NCBI GenBank assembly: GCA_034436355.1
Contig: DAOTVQ010000032.1
Location: forward strand, 57,270-121,269
From: CP2-2F sp034436355
Lineage (GTDB): Bacteria > Chloroflexota > Anaerolineae > Aggregatilineales > UBA2796
Direction: 5' to 3'
DNA: 64,000 nucleotides
In this document: positions 17,133 through 26,533 of the stretch, piece by piece
Position numbering within the stretch: the stretch's first letter is position 1
How the letters are laid out: every line of letters starts with the position of its first letter
Program-made: the position numbers and the translations under genes
The notes under the pieces: generated by a model
The model's input: only the letters and a program-made list of their open reading frames with translations
Databases searched by the model: none
What the model was told of the DNA's origin: nothing

Positions 17133-17954
17133 TTAGCGGCGACGTGTGCCTGCCCTCAGGCTTAAATAAGCGAATGCAAACCCTGCCAATCCCAGTAAGA
17201 CGGGGGCAGTGATTCCTCGCAGGATGATTTCCACATCCCAGCCGGTGTTAATCAGCGTGCGTCCCACATCCAGAATATAGGTCAACGGGTTAATCTCAGC
17301 CGCAGTGCGTATCCAGCCTTCCAGTAGTTCTAAAGGTGTGAAGATGGGCGCGAGAAACGTTAAAGGAAAGACCAGAAACGTCGATGCGCCCGTGAGGCTG
17401 GCACTTTTGGTACGCAGCGCAATGCCAATCACGAAACCACCTAAGCCCAGTCCCAACAGAAGCGATATACCCAGGATTACCAGCAACCCCACTATACCGG
17501 TGGACGGACGCAAACCCAGCAGTAATCCAAGCACAATAATCACGCCTGCCTGAAAGACCTGGGCTAAAGCGCTGGCAATCATCGGACCCAACAAAATAGA
17601 TGAACGATGAAGCGGGGTAAGCAGCAGTTTGTCAAACTAGACGCTTTGCACATCACGGATAATCGCCTGCCCACCAACACCCACGCCACTCAACCCGGCG
17701 CTGATAAGCGACACAGGTAGAATAAAGCCCAGATAGCTTTGTCCTTCCAAAAAAAGCGCTGCCGCCCCCCTTAGCGAACTTTCGTACACAATCAGGAAGA
17801 ATATGCCCAGAAATATCGGCAGGATGACTTCCGCAGGCTCCCGCAGAAGTGCCATTAAACTGCGGCGCGTCATCATACAGACGGCGCTCAAAAACGGTTG
17901 TCGTGAGGGGCTATCATCCTTATCGACCATAAGACCTGCATTTGAGACTTGCAT
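17133..17954 (-). pseudogene. ABC-2 type permease (DrrB/antibiotic-efflux type) with an in-frame TAG
   Basis: Two frames of the same phase (17954-17637 and the part up to 17133) form one ~273-residue membrane protein with about six hydrophobic segments. They are split by TAG at 17639-17637. The read-through sequence is IIRDVQSV-stop-FDKLLLTPLHR. Many efflux permeases have SGYFDKLLLTP here, so the amber codon sits at a conserved Tyr. Export of a small molecule would depend on the adjacent ATPase fragment. Both genes are broken, so the transporter is dead. Confidence 0.65.
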
Positions 17955-17971
17955 TGCAATCTCCTGTTAAG

Positions 17972-18380
17972 TTAAGCGATAGCCGCTTCGGACTGCGGGT
18001 TGAAGCGTTGACCTGTCACCTGAAGGAAGACATCATCAAGGGTTGGCTGGGTGACAGTCAGTGCACCCGGAGTCAGCCCGATGGCTTGCAACCGGTTCAC
18101 CACTGTAGCGACAGACTCGGCGGCATTCGGCAGATACAGGCGTAAGATGTGTCCGTCGGCCTGAGCCTGTATCACCATGTCGCTGAACGCACCCCGCGCC
18201 TGGGCAGCGGCTTCGCTATCGTGCAAATCCACATTAATCGCCCCACCACCGATCTGTGCCTTCAGTGCGGCGGGCTTGCCTTCCACCGCCAGTTTGCCCG
18301 CATTGATAATGGCGATTCGGCCTGCCAGTTGGTCGGCTTCTTCCAGATATTGGGTCGTCAGGAAGATAGTCATACCTGAT
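17972..18380 (-). pseudogene. ABC transporter ATP-binding protein, C-terminal fragment
   Basis: Only the part from the switch (H-loop) region onward remains: GMTIFLTTQYLEEADQLAGR, followed by the DrrA-type C-terminal domain ending near LTVTQPTLDDVFLQVTG. Walker A, the signature motif and Walker B are absent. The reading frame joins directly to 24 bases of scar sequence after the TetR stop. Normal order in such operons is tetR, ATPase, permease, so an internal deletion removed about 150 codons or more. Confidence 0.65.
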
Positions 18381-18403
18381 TCAGTATCTGTACGTAAAAA
18401 AAC

Positions 18404-18840
18404 CTAACGCTTCAGCCAGCCATATAACTGCATATCAATCAACTGGTCGATAATCTGGCCTTTCATACCAGTCATGTATGGCGCGTTATCGCCGTGAATC
18501 ATCTCTACCATAGACACAAAGGTGATCGCGGCGAGTCCAGGGTTATCCAGGTTCACAATACCCGCCTGCTGCGAGCGTTCCAGCGCTTCGGTTAATGGCA
18601 GACGCAAAGAGTCGAAGATCAACTGCGAGAGGCGGGCAGCATTCGCCGGACTGATGGCGTGAAAGTCGGACTCGCCCATGCGAGCGATATTGACCGGCGG
18701 TTGGGACATCAGCCAGTGCGCTACCGCCCGCATCTGCTCGCGCACGTCATCACCCGCTACTTGTATGGCTTCTTCCATCCCATTCTGGTGGCGTTTAAAA
18801 CTACGTTCCAACACCTGCACAAATAAGTCTTCCTTAGATA
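18404..18840 (-). pseudogene. TetR-family regulator, C-terminal fragment
   Basis: The frame reads KEDLFVQVLERSFKRHQNG from near 18838 and ends at TAG 18404. KEDLF followed by V-LE is the usual sequence right after the TetR helix-turn-helix, so the DNA-binding domain (about 45 residues) is missing. The remaining ~145 residues are the ligand-binding/dimerisation part. Upstream the sequence switches abruptly into the 3' end of the primase gene, marking a recombination junction at about 18833-18840. Confidence 0.6.
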
Positions 18841-21539
18841 GACATAACGCTCGTCGAGATAGCCGACAATGGTCGTTCCGGGTCGGGGTTCTTCCGGTTC
18901 ACGCATGTCTTTTGCCAGCATAAGTTCCCCGCTGGCGAGAAGCTGCCCCAGTGTATCGATGAAGACCTGCCCGGCGCGTTCCTGCTGCACCGCCTTCACC
19001 GTTTCCACGATGCTGTCCTGCCACGAGGGTAACGCCTCGTCGCAGCCTAGTTTCGCCATGAACTGCCTGAGCATCTGATAGCTGGTCACCAACACAGCCC
19101 AGTTCTGCACCATGCGTCCCGTGTTCGCCTGCCGCCCCAACTTGCTGGTGAGGCTGTCACGGTAGCCCTTTACATTCGACTCAAAACGACTTGCCAGTTC
19201 CTTCGCCAGTATTCCTTCATCCGCTTGAGCCGCAACCCACTGAATGAATCGGGCAGTGAAACCGGGAAGCTGGTCGCGTATTGTTTCCAGCTTTGCAAGT
19301 CCTGCACCACCCGGATCACGCTTTTCCCAGAGTGGAATTTCCAGTACCAACATACGCGACAAGATCGAAGCCCCCCTTCAAGCGTTGTCTCGCCAGTCGA
19401 TAACAGCAGTCCGCGACAGGGTTTTTCATGGCGCACCTTCGCTTCACGGGTCAAGCGTCCCCTTCCCATCCCGCGTGAGTAGCTTTGCAGAAAACGGGTG
19501 AAGGTTTTCTCATCGGCGTAGATGCTTTTGTAGTCATCCACCCAGAACGGGCTGTCTGCCAGCGGATACCCCAGTGTTTCAACGGTATTGATGGTATCGC
19601 CCCACTGACCGGGCGGCGTGTCACGGGTGAACTGCCCGTAGAAACTGGTTAGCAGTGAGGCAATCTCCGACTTGCCGCTGCCGGATGTCCCGACCAGATG
19701 CACCGCCGGGCGTGTCGCCGCTGCCGGGAAGAAACGCTGCACGACAGGCAGCATGGCAAAGGCAATCAAGGACGGTGCGAGATGTCTCGGAAGTGTAGCA
19801 GTTGCCGCTCTGAATGCTTCCAAACTGTCTTGCCAGTTTCCGGCGCATAAGCGATAGTCCCTCAACCGTGTTTCAAGCTCAACCTCTGGTGGTTCGCTTA
19901 CCTGCCCTTTCGCACTGACACTCATCTCTGGTGAAACATACACCCACTTGCCGTCAATTTCCGTCCAGCCCATGAAACGGTAGGTTTTCCGGCGCGGATA
20001 CGTTCCTGACAGTGCCAGAATTGCAGGAGCAAGATGGCGGATCATTCCAGCGCGGACGGTAAAGTTCTCACCCGCGTGTCCAGCGATAAAACGCTGCAAG
20101 GCACTGGGGTCGCCAAAGAATTCGCTTGGCACATGCAGCATCAGTGTTTCCTCACCGCAGATCAGTTCCACTACCGTCAGATGCTCCACCTGCCCATCAT
20201 CATCCATGCGGGAAGTACGCTCCAGCGCTCGTCCAACCCATCCCGCGACAGTTTGGCGACTGGTGCCGCGTTCAGTCTGCTTTTCAAACACCATGCACCC
20301 ATCGGTGATGAGATACTGTTCCATCGCTGGTGCTGCGGCAAAGGCAGCGCGGTCTAGTTCGCGCTTCGCTTCCCGATACAGCCGGTCAAGGTCAGCGATT
20401 TTCAGTCCATCACCACACAACATCTTGAGACGCTGGCGCTCGGCTGCCCATTCGACAGGATTGAGGTGAGCGCAGGCGGTCACAGCCGCGCTGATTTGTT
20501 CCATCGTTGGATGTTCACGTTCGGTCTCTGACTGCCCAAAGCGGCTGACAAGCTGTTCCACCTGCTGGCGTGCCTGCTCTCGTGGTGCAGAAATGGGGTC
20601 ACGTGCCGGGCGGCTGAAGGCACTCTGGATGGTTGCCAGTGCCTCGCGCTCACTGCTGCCGCTGGCAAGGTGGCGTGGAATGAGTTCACGTTCCACATCA
20701 GCTTGGCTGTAGCCCGCATCGCGCAGTTGGCAGGCTGCTGCGAACAGTTCCGTGCTGCGGCTGCCGTTCGCAGCGCCCGATGCCAGATAAGTCTCGGTGC
20801 GCGATGGCAGCGGATGGTGTCCATTCAGCGGTGCCACCTTCAACCCATCGAAGCTCGATTGGTGCGGTTGGCACTCCAACCAGGCGAAGGCATCCAGCGG
20901 ATAACGCCGTTCTGCGTAGCACTCGACCACAGTGACCACGACACCGCCCCGCTCTGGCTTCGTGTTCACCGAATCCGGCAGACGCATAATCCCCGCCACC
21001 GTTTTCACATATTCGGGATCACCGCCTAACGCTGCGAACAGTCCGCGCAGCATACCCGCTATTTTCTGCCGGTCAGCATCACGCTGAAGCGGGAACCGCT
21101 CATCCAACAGCCAGTAGCCATGCCAGCCGCCTCCACTGTCAATGATGAATGATGGTGCGGGGTTGAAGTCTCTGAGCCGCGTCAAGTTCTGAGCGCGCTG
21201 GTGGGCATCGCCATCACAGTCAATATCCACCCACAATGCGGGAACGAGTGCAGCGGCTTCCGCCTTGCCCTGTTTTGCCTTCCGCAAACAGGGTGCGAAG
21301 TACACGCCGAAGCCCTCGCGGTTCAATGCCTCTGCCTGCTTGAGTGCGGCTGCCAGTTCGCGCTTGTTACCTATGCGTCCCCACAGTGAACGTGCCTCCC
21401 CGGTGGTCGGGTGAATGCAGCGCAGTTCAAGGTACAGTTCCTCTGGACTTCCTTTATAGAGCGCGTTCAGGAATTCGTGTCTGTTGGCATTTGGCGCGTC
21501 GAATGTGTCCGTCTTGTTCACAACGTCGTTCTGTGTCAT
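18838..21539 (-). pseudogene. Mobile-element primase-helicase, frameshifted and 3'-truncated
   Basis: From ATG 21539 (GTG 21569 is in frame) the protein has a RepB/PriCT-like primase region (WVDIDCDGD near residue 105; SGGGWHGYW) and an ATPase region (GTSGSGKSE near 616; FWVDDYKS near 665). After TGETTLEGG the frame is lost at a run of six G (about 19370). The continuation ASILSRMLVLEIPLW lies in another frame and runs to about 18838, where it fuses to a TetR fragment. One missing G restores the frame. It would replicate or prime the element. Confidence 0.65.
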
Positions 21540-21631
21540 ACTCGTGATATTCCTATCTGAATGGTACACAGGGGTTTGGAGCGTAAACGTTTGGCGACGA
21601 CGACGCTTCTTTTCCCTGTGTGCTTTCTCGG

Positions 21632-22131
21632 CTAAAGCTCAAAGTTGGGCGATATGTCCCTTGTTGGCTGCTCATATCCACCCACTTCCTCGATGAGTAC
21701 CTCCCGCTGGTCAGCACTCATCCCGCTAATCAATCCCGCGAGTTCTTGTAGTTTGTCCATCTCACCGCTCATCGCCTGTGCCAGCACTGGCGCCAAAAAG
21801 GCTGCCTGTTCGTGCGGCAGCCCTGCCACCAGCGAGCGAAATTCCAACCGGCCTCTATATAGGCATTCAACACGAACTGACGGAACTTCCTAGTTGGACG
21901 GAAACGTACATACACCCGCTTGAGGGTGCGCCGTCCGACTGCGCCGCCGCTGCGAAAGGTCTGCACCTCGACCAGCAGCTTACCCAGATCGGCGACGGTG
22001 ACTGTCTGACCGGGCTGTGCCAGTGCCTCAAGCCACAGTTCTGTCATAACTTCCAGCATCTCCGCCACATCGCGCCGTTTCAGGCGCGGCAGGCGTTTGC
22101 TGATTTCGGTGACTGTCTGACGGTGGTTCAT
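21632..22131 (-). pseudogene. HU/IHF-like DNA-binding protein with frameshifted C-terminal extension
   Basis: The start ATG 22131 follows GAGGAAC. The first ~95 residues (ISKRLPRLKRRDVAEMLE, TVTVADLGKLLVEV, and RRTLKRVYVRFRPTRKFR) fit an HU-like fold. At about 21848 the continuation moves to another frame as LEFRSLVAGLPHEQAAFLAPV and ends with ISPNFEL. One missing base joins them (NAYIEAG-LEFRSL), giving about 166 residues. Unjoined, the HU part ends with an unrelated 23-residue tail at 21769. The HU core could still be made. Its ATG overlaps the stop of the preceding gene. Confidence 0.5.
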
Positions 22132-22475
22132 AGTTTCTGTTCCTCGTTTTGCTGCTGAACGAACGTGATGCGGATTTGAAACGCATCCGGGTCACGGGTG
22201 CGTTCGGTGGGCGCGGCGAACCGCGTCCACGAGTGCGGCGGAACCTCTGCACCGCCGCACTCATGCAGGGGCGACAGCCGCTGCATCAGCCCCCACGGCG
22301 CATGAGTGGCGAGCGGATTTAGCTCGCTCCAGACCCCGTGAGAACCCTTCTGGTTACTCACGCCCGTTACACGGGGTCTGGCGAAGTCGCTGCGCCTCGA
22401 CGCTGCGACTGGTATGGCTCTGCCATGCCCTGCTTTACTTGGTCTGTAAGACACGTCTGGTTGTCGTCGATCCAT
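22128..22475 (-). CDS. Hypothetical protein of the partition/replication operon (115 aa)
   Basis: ATG 22475 lies two bases after the stop of the ParR-like gene, and the TGA overlaps the HU-like ATG. This translational coupling is the main reason to accept it as real. The sequence is Arg/Ser/Pro-rich (PSKAGHGRAIPVAASRR, NPLATHAPWGLMQRLSP) with no domain I recognise. Composition is unlike its neighbours and it may partly reflect constraint on an antisense or RNA feature. Confidence 0.35.
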   Translation of the reverse strand: MDRRQPDVSYRPSKAGHGRAIPVAASRRSDFARPRVTGVSNQKGSHGVWSELNPLATHAPWGLMQRLSPLHECGGAEVPPHSWTRFAAPTERTRDPDAFQIRITFVQQQNEEQKL

Positions 22476-22477
22476 CG

Positions 22478-22894
22478 TTACCACTTCGCTTTCTTCATTC
22501 GGTTTTCGCGCCGGGTCGCATCCTCATTGGAAACCTCCTCTCCCTGTAAGACACCCTGCCCAGTGGGTGAAAGAATATTGGGCTGCACCCCACCTACAGC
22601 AGCGACATGCTGGATGACTCGTTCCACATAGCCCGGCAAGTCCATCAGAGCAGTTCGTATCCAGGCTGCATCGTCACACACCTGCGTAAAGCGCCCCGGA
22701 TCGAATGGCTGCGGCACATTTCTGGGCATAATCGGACGGTAGCCGCCCCGGTTATTTTCGATGTAATCCCGCATCATGTCCTTCATGACTGCGTTGCGGC
22801 TGCCACGCGGAATGCTGTTCCACCAGGCGATCAGGTCGCTATCCTCGCTGTAGGTCATCTTCACTGTCGCCGTCGCTCGTTTTTGCTTTGCCAT
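22478..22894 (-). CDS. ParR-like partition adaptor candidate
   Basis: This 138-residue basic protein (MAKQKRATATVKMTY...) has an N-terminal strand-helix pattern (KMTYSEDSDLIAWWNSIP, SRNAVMKDMMRDYIENNR), like the RHH DNA-binding region of ParR proteins. It is encoded 87 bases downstream of the actin-like ParM gene in the same direction, the usual order of type II partition loci. Assignment rests on position and small basic form. No centromere repeats were identified. Confidence 0.45.
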   Translation of the reverse strand: MAKQKRATATVKMTYSEDSDLIAWWNSIPRGSRNAVMKDMMRDYIENNRGGYRPIMPRNVPQPFDPGRFTQVCDDAAWIRTALMDLPGYVERVIQHVAAVGGVQPNILSPTGQGVLQGEEVSNEDATRRENRMKKAKW

Positions 22895-22981
22895 ACCTCA
22901 TCTCCTCATCTCCTTTACAGGGTGTCCGAATCAGTCCGAATCGTGTCCGCACCTGACCGACACCCCGTCACCCCTACACCG

Positions 22982-24034
22982 CTATGATTGACGGGCGATA
23001 AACCGGGCATAGTTCAGATACCCGCGTGCGTTGGCAAGCTGCGCGTCCTGCACCAGTTGGGTTTGCGGATAGGCTTCACGCACGTTCTCGACCACCAGTT
23101 CCGCACCGCCGCCGGACAGGTACACCACATCCACTGTTGTCCCGCGCTGCCATTTCTCGCTCATCAGGTTCAGCGTTGCACTGCGAAGTGGGGCAAGGGC
23201 TTCTTCCACAATCTCGCTGTAGTCCACCGGCTGCCCGTTGGCGTGGAAAATTCCCGTTCGCAGCACTTCTTCAACGATCTTGAACGGCATCTTCTCGCGG
23301 TAATCCCGTTCCAGTGCTGCCGCAATGCGCTCCTGCGCGGTATACACCCTGCTCTCGACGCTGCCGCTTTCCGCGTCTACGAACTCCCCCTCATCATCCA
23401 AAGCAAGATCAACGGTGTATGTCCCTACATCACAGACACCGGTTCTGCGGTAGGTGTGCTGACGATTGATCTCCCCGCTTTCGGTTAGGGTGTTGGCATA
23501 GATCGTCCCATAAGGCTGCGGCATGACCATCACCTCGGAGACGTTGGCGATAAGTTCAGCCGTATCCGTTTTGATGAGATGCTGACCAAGCAGCGAAGCC
23601 TTCAACTGCGCTGCATCCCGCATGTGGTCGGTGAGCAACCCGGTGGCGATGCGGATATGCACGATGTCGCGGTTCCACATGACCTGCATGACTTTCCCGA
23701 TGGCAACCTTTGCCAGTCTGAGACGAAAGGTATTGCCCATTGTGGACTCATTCGCCGTGCGCCCACGTAAGCGGAGTAATTCACCGGGCGGAAGCTGTGC
23801 CAGCGCCAGATCGCCGACGAACCAATCCCCATCCTCATCCGTCATCTGGTCGCCCGGATGCTGCCGCGTCATATCTTCCTGCTGGAACTTAATCTCACGG
23901 GCGTGACCCATGACCGATGGAAACATCACCACCTGATCGGCAGTGACAGCCTTCACAACGCCGTAGCCGATATCCAGTCCCATCGTCACAGTGCTGCCCG
24001 GTAAAGCGGGTTTCTTCGAATTCTGCTTACTCAC
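22982..24034 (-). CDS. parM: ParM/StbA-type actin-like plasmid segregation ATPase
   Basis: This 350-residue protein starts at GTG 24034, 9 bases after AAAGGAG. Actin-fold motifs are visible: phosphate-1 LDIGYGVVKAV (about residues 20-30), phosphate-2 CDVGTYTVDLAL (about 209-220) and the adenosine motif VYLSGGGAELV (about 310). Filaments of such proteins push apart DNA copies bound through ParR. The gene appears intact, unlike many neighbours. Its presence suggests the element has, or had, a low-copy plasmid-like state. Confidence 0.75.
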   Translation of the reverse strand: MSKQNSKKPALPGSTVTMGLDIGYGVVKAVTADQVVMFPSVMGHAREIKFQQEDMTRQHPGDQMTDEDGDWFVGDLALAQLPPGELLRLRGRTANESTMGNTFRLRLAKVAIGKVMQVMWNRDIVHIRIATGLLTDHMRDAAQLKASLLGQHLIKTDTAELIANVSEVMVMPQPYGTIYANTLTESGEINRQHTYRRTGVCDVGTYTVDLALDDEGEFVDAESGSVESRVYTAQERIAAALERDYREKMPFKIVEEVLRTGIFHANGQPVDYSEIVEEALAPLRSATLNLMSEKWQRGTTVDVVYLSGGGAELVVENVREAYPQTQLVQDAQLANARGYLNYARFIARQS

Positions 24035-24073
24035 GGTCTTCTCTCCTTTGAGAAATACAAAAAAGCCAGTGAC

Positions 24074-24447
24074 CTACGCTCGTTTGCGCGGTTTGGCTTT
24101 AGAACCACCTGTGTTGTTGGGTAAATAGCGTTCGACAGCGCGGGCTACATCGCCTAAATCAAAGGCTGCCGCAATATTTTGTCCAGTTGGGTCTGAACCA
24201 GCAGATGAGTGTGTTCCTCGAAGGCAAGGCGCGGTTGGTGTTTGAGAATTGCCCGATCCGGGTCGTATTCTCGCAGCGGCAGGGGATGCACGTCTTTCGG
24301 GATGATCCCGCTTTCCAGCACCTCAACCCGCAGCATCGGGACATCATTGCCACCCTGCCGCGCTTTCACTTCGTCCTCGACATTCAGGACGAGGGGCTTT
24401 GGTACTTGTATAACCGTCCCAGCGAGGGCGAGGTAGGGCACTTCCAC
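24074..24447 (-). pseudogene. Hypothetical protein, frameshifted
   Basis: The frame VEVPYLALAGTVIQVPKPLV through EEHTHLLVQTQLDK loses phase near 24182. Coding-like sequence then continues as IAAAFDLGDVARAVERYLP and SKAKPRKRA to TAG 24076-24074. One missing base reconciles them into about 125 residues. The start is unclear (GTG 24447 or further upstream). I do not recognise a family. It sits between parM and the rightward topA unit. Confidence 0.4.
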
Positions 24448-24476
24448 ACGACATAAAACAACGAGGGAGAGAATCT

Positions 24477-24683
24477 ATGCCGAAAACACCCGTCACCAAC
24501 CCTTTTAAGGCAATGGAAGAAGAGGCGTACCATGCCTTTCGAGAGTGGCCGATTTTTCTGGTGTTGCGCCAGAAGGAATTGGCGACTCATCTATCACCGA
24601 CAGGCGCGACGAGCAATGCGCCAGGTGCTGCGAAGACTGGTCAGCGCCCTGAAACAGAGTTGACGAAAGGGAAGAAAACATGA
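24477..24683 (+). CDS. Small hypothetical protein coupled to topA (68 aa)
   Basis: ATG 24477 is preceded by a strong GAGGGAGAGA site. The stop TGA (24681-24683) overlaps the topA ATG at 24680. The sequence (MPKTPVTNPFKAMEEEAYHAF, then basic KTGQRPETELTKGKKT) has no family I recognise. The good ribosome binding site and overlap support translation. Confidence 0.45.
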   Translation: MPKTPVTNPFKAMEEEAYHAFREWPIFLVLRQKELATHLSPTGATSNAPGAAKTGQRPETELTKGKKT

Positions 24684-26533
24684 CCAAACTGGTCATTGTG
24701 GAAAGTCCAGCGAAGGTGAAGAAGATCGCAGCCTTCCTGGGTGATGGTTGGCGTGTCGAGGCGTCTTACGGTCATGTGCGAGATTGACCTGAAGACGCGC
24801 TTGGCGTAGACATTAACGCTGAATTCGCGCCGCAGTATGCCATCCTGCCGGGTAAAGGCAACACCGTGCGTCGCCTGCTGAAAGCGATGCGGAGGCGGAA
24901 GCCATCTACATCGCCACCGACCCGGATCGGGAAGGGGAAGCGATGGCGTGGCACATTCTGGCGCTGGCGAAGCTGCCCAAAGAGAAGCAGGTTCACCGTA
25001 TCGCCTTCAGCGCCATCACCAAGAGCGCGGTGCTGGCTGCCGTCGCCAATCCGTGCCCGCTTGACCTGAACTTGGTCGAAGCGCAGCAGGCGCGGCGCAT
25101 CGTCGATAGGCTGGTTGGGTATCTCATCTCGCCGCTGGCTTGCAAGTTGTTGGGCAAACAGGTCTCAGCAGGCCGCGTGCAAAGTGTGTGTTTGCGTCTG
25201 GTCGCGGACAGGGAACGTGAAATTGGGTCCTTCACGCCTGCAACCTCCTGGACACTGGAGTCCCGGCTCCGGACGGATGCAGGTGAGTTTTCGGCTCGGC
25301 TGACCACGGTGAAGGGCGCAAAAGCGCTTTTCGCCAGCCAGGAGCAATGCGAAAAGCTGGTGAACGGGCTGTATGGCGCGACATTCTGGGTTCACAAAGT
25401 CGCGGCAGGCGAGAAAATGCGTCGTCCGCTGCCGCCTTTCACCACATCTACGCTCCAACAAGCGGCGAGCAAAGCGCTTGGCTTCTCGCCGGACAAAACC
25501 ATGCAGGTCGCGCAAATCTTGTATGAAGCAGGGCAGATCACCTATCACCGCACCGATGCGGTAACCGTCGCGCCGGAGGCAGTCGAGGCGGCCCGCGCTT
25601 ATATCAAGGCCACCTATGGTGATGCCTACCTGCCGGAACAGCCACAGCGCTACGAAACGGAGACGCTCAACGCCCAGGAAGCGCATGAGGCTATTCGACC
25701 TGTGGATGTGGCGCACAAAATCGCAATGGCGGGCGACAACGCGGATGGCGCGAAGCTGTACGCTCTGATCTGGTCACGGTTCGTCGCCTCGCAGATGGCG
25801 GATGCCCGCTATCAGCTCCGTGCCGCGCAAATCCTGGCGGGCAAGACGCAAGGGCAGCCGTACCCATTGAACTTCCGGGCACAGGGTCGCACACTGACGT
25901 TTGACGGCTTCCTGAAGGTGTATCAGGAAGCGCTGGATGAGGACGAACGCGCTCAACCCGACGAGATGATGCCGCTGCTAACCAAGGGTCAGCCGCTGGA
26001 AGTCGTCACGCTACACCGAAGCCGCGCTTGTCAAGGCGCTGGAGATGCAAGGGATTGGGCGACCTTCGACCTTTGCCAGTATGGTCAAGACAATTCGGGC
26101 CAAAGGCTGCGTCAAGCTGGACAAGAAACGGCTGATTCCGACGGAGATGGCGCTGAAACTGTGTGATCTACTCGCGGCGCGGTTCGGGGCGGTGTTCGAT
26201 TATGGCTATACCGCCCGGTTGGAAGCTGACCTTGACCGCATCGCAGGCGGTGAAGTCAGTCGTCTGGTGACGTTGCAGGCGTTCTGGTCAGGTTTCCATC
26301 CGCTGCTCAGGTCGGCAGGGAGTCAGATCACGGGTGATGCGCCCGTCAAAGCTGCGCCGAAAGCGACAGGCGATACCTGCCCCAAATGCGGCGGCGCGCT
26401 GGTGGAGCGCGAAGGCGCATTCGGCAAGTTCATCGGCTGCGCGAACTTTCCCAGGTGCAAATACACCACAGGCGGCACGTTCCGTCCGGTGCGGTTCAGC
26501 AAGGTGGGTAAACGTGCGGAGGTGGGGGCATGA
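24680..26533 (+). pseudogene. topA: DNA topoisomerase I (type IA), three lesions
   Basis: It starts MTKLVIVESPAKVKKI at 24680. The first lesion is an in-frame TGA at 24785-24787, inside the conserved GHVRD-stop-PEDALGV where Leu is expected. The second is loss of one base near 24887, after which AEAIYIATDPDREGEAM resumes. The third is near 26010, where EVVT jumps to (R)YTEAALVKALEMQGIGRP with roughly 10-12 expected residues missing. The catalytic-tyrosine region (ITYHRTDAV) and a C-terminal zinc ribbon (CPKCGG and CANFPRC) are still readable. Element-borne topoisomerases are common in conjugative elements; this one cannot be functional as written. Confidence 0.85.

Noticed and set aside
22338..22470. 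A structured RNA within the Arg-rich 22.1-22.5 kb frame
   Set aside because: Some short complementary words exist, but no consistent long stem was found; the coupled start and stop favour a protein-coding reading.
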